Below are positions 15,298 to 16,376 of a DNA stretch of 16,376 nucleotides, in pieces. How positions within the stretch are numbered: position 1 is the stretch's first letter; each line of letters begins with the position of its first letter. The position numbers were made by a program, and so were the translations under genes. A model generated the notes under the pieces. The model was given only the letters and a program-made list of their open reading frames with translations, did not search any database and was not told where the DNA came from. Origin of the DNA: Alphaproteobacteria bacterium (GTDB taxonomy: Bacteria; Pseudomonadota; Alphaproteobacteria; Micavibrionales; Micavibrionaceae). The stretch is taken from the NCBI GenBank assembly GCA_023140905.1, contig JAGLKS010000113.1, forward strand, positions 1 through 16,376, given 5' to 3'.

Positions 15298-16376
15298 TTA
15301 TTCTAATGCCTGAATTTGGTCTTCCACCTCATTTTGCAATTCAATAACAGCCATTTCCAGCAAAAGAGAAACATTCATTTCATCACGTAAATAGCTTTTT
15401 AGCATATCGAATTTTTGCATCAATTTAATCGCCTCTAAAGCAACTGTTTTCCGTTCTATATTTGCTGGCGTATCATATAGATTGATGTAGAAATTCGGGT
15501 TTTGATACAGCTTTTTTGTCAATATTTCCATTTGCGTATAATAACTTGGATTATCGGTCATAAGTGTAGATAGCTCAGAATCTGGAACACCAAGTTCACG
15601 CAATATGTTCTCTATAAATGGTTTGGCGTTTGTTTCAACTTTATTTGCTCCACCGGCATAATCCTTTACATTTGGCGATTGCGCCTTCATCGCAGCAATT
15701 GCATATAAGCTATTTTCTGCAACACTTCGTTTAGCCACAACTGCACGCATATCCATATATAGTTTTTGCATTGGACTTAGACTTATTTCACTCGGCTTGT
15801 TAATAAGACTTCTTGCTGGCGATCGTGCAAATGTTACATGTCCGAATAAATTAGCGGCCATGGCCATAACATGCTCTTCACCTTTATTATCTATTTTCGG
15901 TATAGCGGTTGCATCTTCAAGGCTCTGGTTAGAAAAATCGATTTTGACAGTCCATGGCTTATCAATTAATGAGAAATAATCTATGTCTTTATTAATGTGG
16001 CCTCGTTCTTCAGCTTTGAAATTACTGTCCCATGCTGTCAAATCATCACAAACATTTTCTAATGCGCTATCTCTACTCTTTTGATTACAAAACACTCTTT
16101 TGAACTGTAAAATACGGTTATTCTGATCAAGATCATGGCCATATGTGCCGGACATATCTCCTTTACCAAGCTGACGATCCAATGAATGCATGCTCATAGC
16201 CACAGCATATGTATCTGCCCGAATATCTGAATTCGCCAATCCTTTTGAAAGAGAGCCAAATTTACACATACCAATACTTGGGCGATAATCTTTATGTGTC
16301 TGTGCCTGAATTTCCTGTAACAGTCTTTGTGAGGCAAGCTGGGTTTCTGCATCAATAAACATACCAATTGCCATAG
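15298..16376 (-). CDS. paralog C: third family member, N-terminus beyond the window
   Basis: The C-terminal 358 codons are present; the frame is open to the right edge. The first visible residues (MAIGMFIDAETQLASQRLLQ) align with residues 111-130 of paralog B, so about 110 residues or more lie outside the window and the methionine codon at 16372-16374 is not the true start. Counting from that methionine, the core has HKDYRPSIGMC ending at Cys37, then Cys96 and Cys109, NKDIDY at 128-133, KPWTVKIDF at 139-147, an SVAENS helix near 217, and PSYYTQMEILTKKLYQNPNF with YINLYDTPANI at 276-306. The region between these anchors differs strongly from the other copies, with an insertion around 230-250. 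It is the most upstream of the three co-directional genes. Function is unknown. Confidence 0.82.
   Translation of the reverse strand, partial: MAIGMFIDAETQLASQRLLQEIQAQTHKDYRPSIGMCKFGSLSKGLANSDIRADTYAVAMSMHSLDRQLGKGDMSGTYGHDLDQNNRILQFKRVFCNQKSRDSALENVCDDLTAWDSNFKAEERGHINKDIDYFSLIDKPWTVKIDFSNQSLEDATAIPKIDNKGEEHVMAMAANLFGHVTFARSPARSLINKPSEISLSPMQKLYMDMRAVVAKRSVAENSLYAIAAMKAQSPNVKDYAGGANKVETNAKPFIENILRELGVPDSELSTLMTDNPSYYTQMEILTKKLYQNPNFYINLYDTPANIERKTVALEAIKLMQKFDMLKSYLRDEMNVSLLLEMAVIELQNEVEDQIQALE

Noticed and set aside
1..16376. tRNA, rRNA, CRISPR array, insertion sequence, integrase or attachment site
   Set aside because: I looked along both strands and found no cloverleaf-like stretch, no regular direct repeats, no transposase or integrase motifs and no flanking duplications.

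Overview
The window is an AT-rich (roughly 40% GC by eye), tightly packed stretch of a Gram-negative, probably proteobacterial genome. It carries part of a type IVB (Dot/Icm, IncI-like) secretion or conjugation locus. The recognisable core is DotD-DotC-DotB-IcmT in a row, which is the order of traH-traI-traJ-traK on IncI plasmids. Housekeeping-type genes (LemA, an M48 membrane protease, a FIST sensor protein) lie on the left and no relaxase, replication or partition gene is visible, so a chromosomal location is more likely than a plasmid. The lineage cannot be fixed from the sequence. The host could be an alphaproteobacterial predator or intracellular bacterium, or a relative of Legionella; this is inference only.

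Layout from left to right. (1) At the left edge, on the minus strand, is the 5' part of a small secreted or membrane protein resembling IcmD/DotP (IncI TraQ). (2) Bases 200-619 are AT-rich and hold at most one doubtful small membrane ORF. (3) lemA and an M48 protease form a minus-strand operon, divergent from a FIST-domain protein. (4) A plus-strand run begins with a periplasmic DsbC/DsbG-like disulfide isomerase, an unrecognised protein with an acidic tail and a duplicated tail motif, and a lytic transglycosylase-like protein. (5) A promoter-like site then precedes dotD-dotC-dotB and icmT. (6) The plus strand ends with a 713-residue exported protein carrying two TcpQ/DotD-like modules separated by a long acidic, proline-rich linker. 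(7) Facing it with no gap is a minus-strand array of three divergent tandem paralogs of a family I do not recognise.

How the genes may work together. DotB is the cytoplasmic ATPase, DotC and DotD belong to the outer-membrane core, and IcmT is an inner-membrane component. The transglycosylase could open peptidoglycan. The DsbC-like protein could fold disulfides in secreted parts. The three paralogs are the most interesting element. All three keep exactly three cysteines at identical spacing (59 and 13 residues) in otherwise diverged sequence, and share several long C-terminal motifs. One has an N-terminal membrane anchor, one a signal peptide plus a Cys-Cys-x-Cys cluster, and one is cut by the window edge. 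I suggest they are cell-envelope components or substrates specific to this variant type IVB system.
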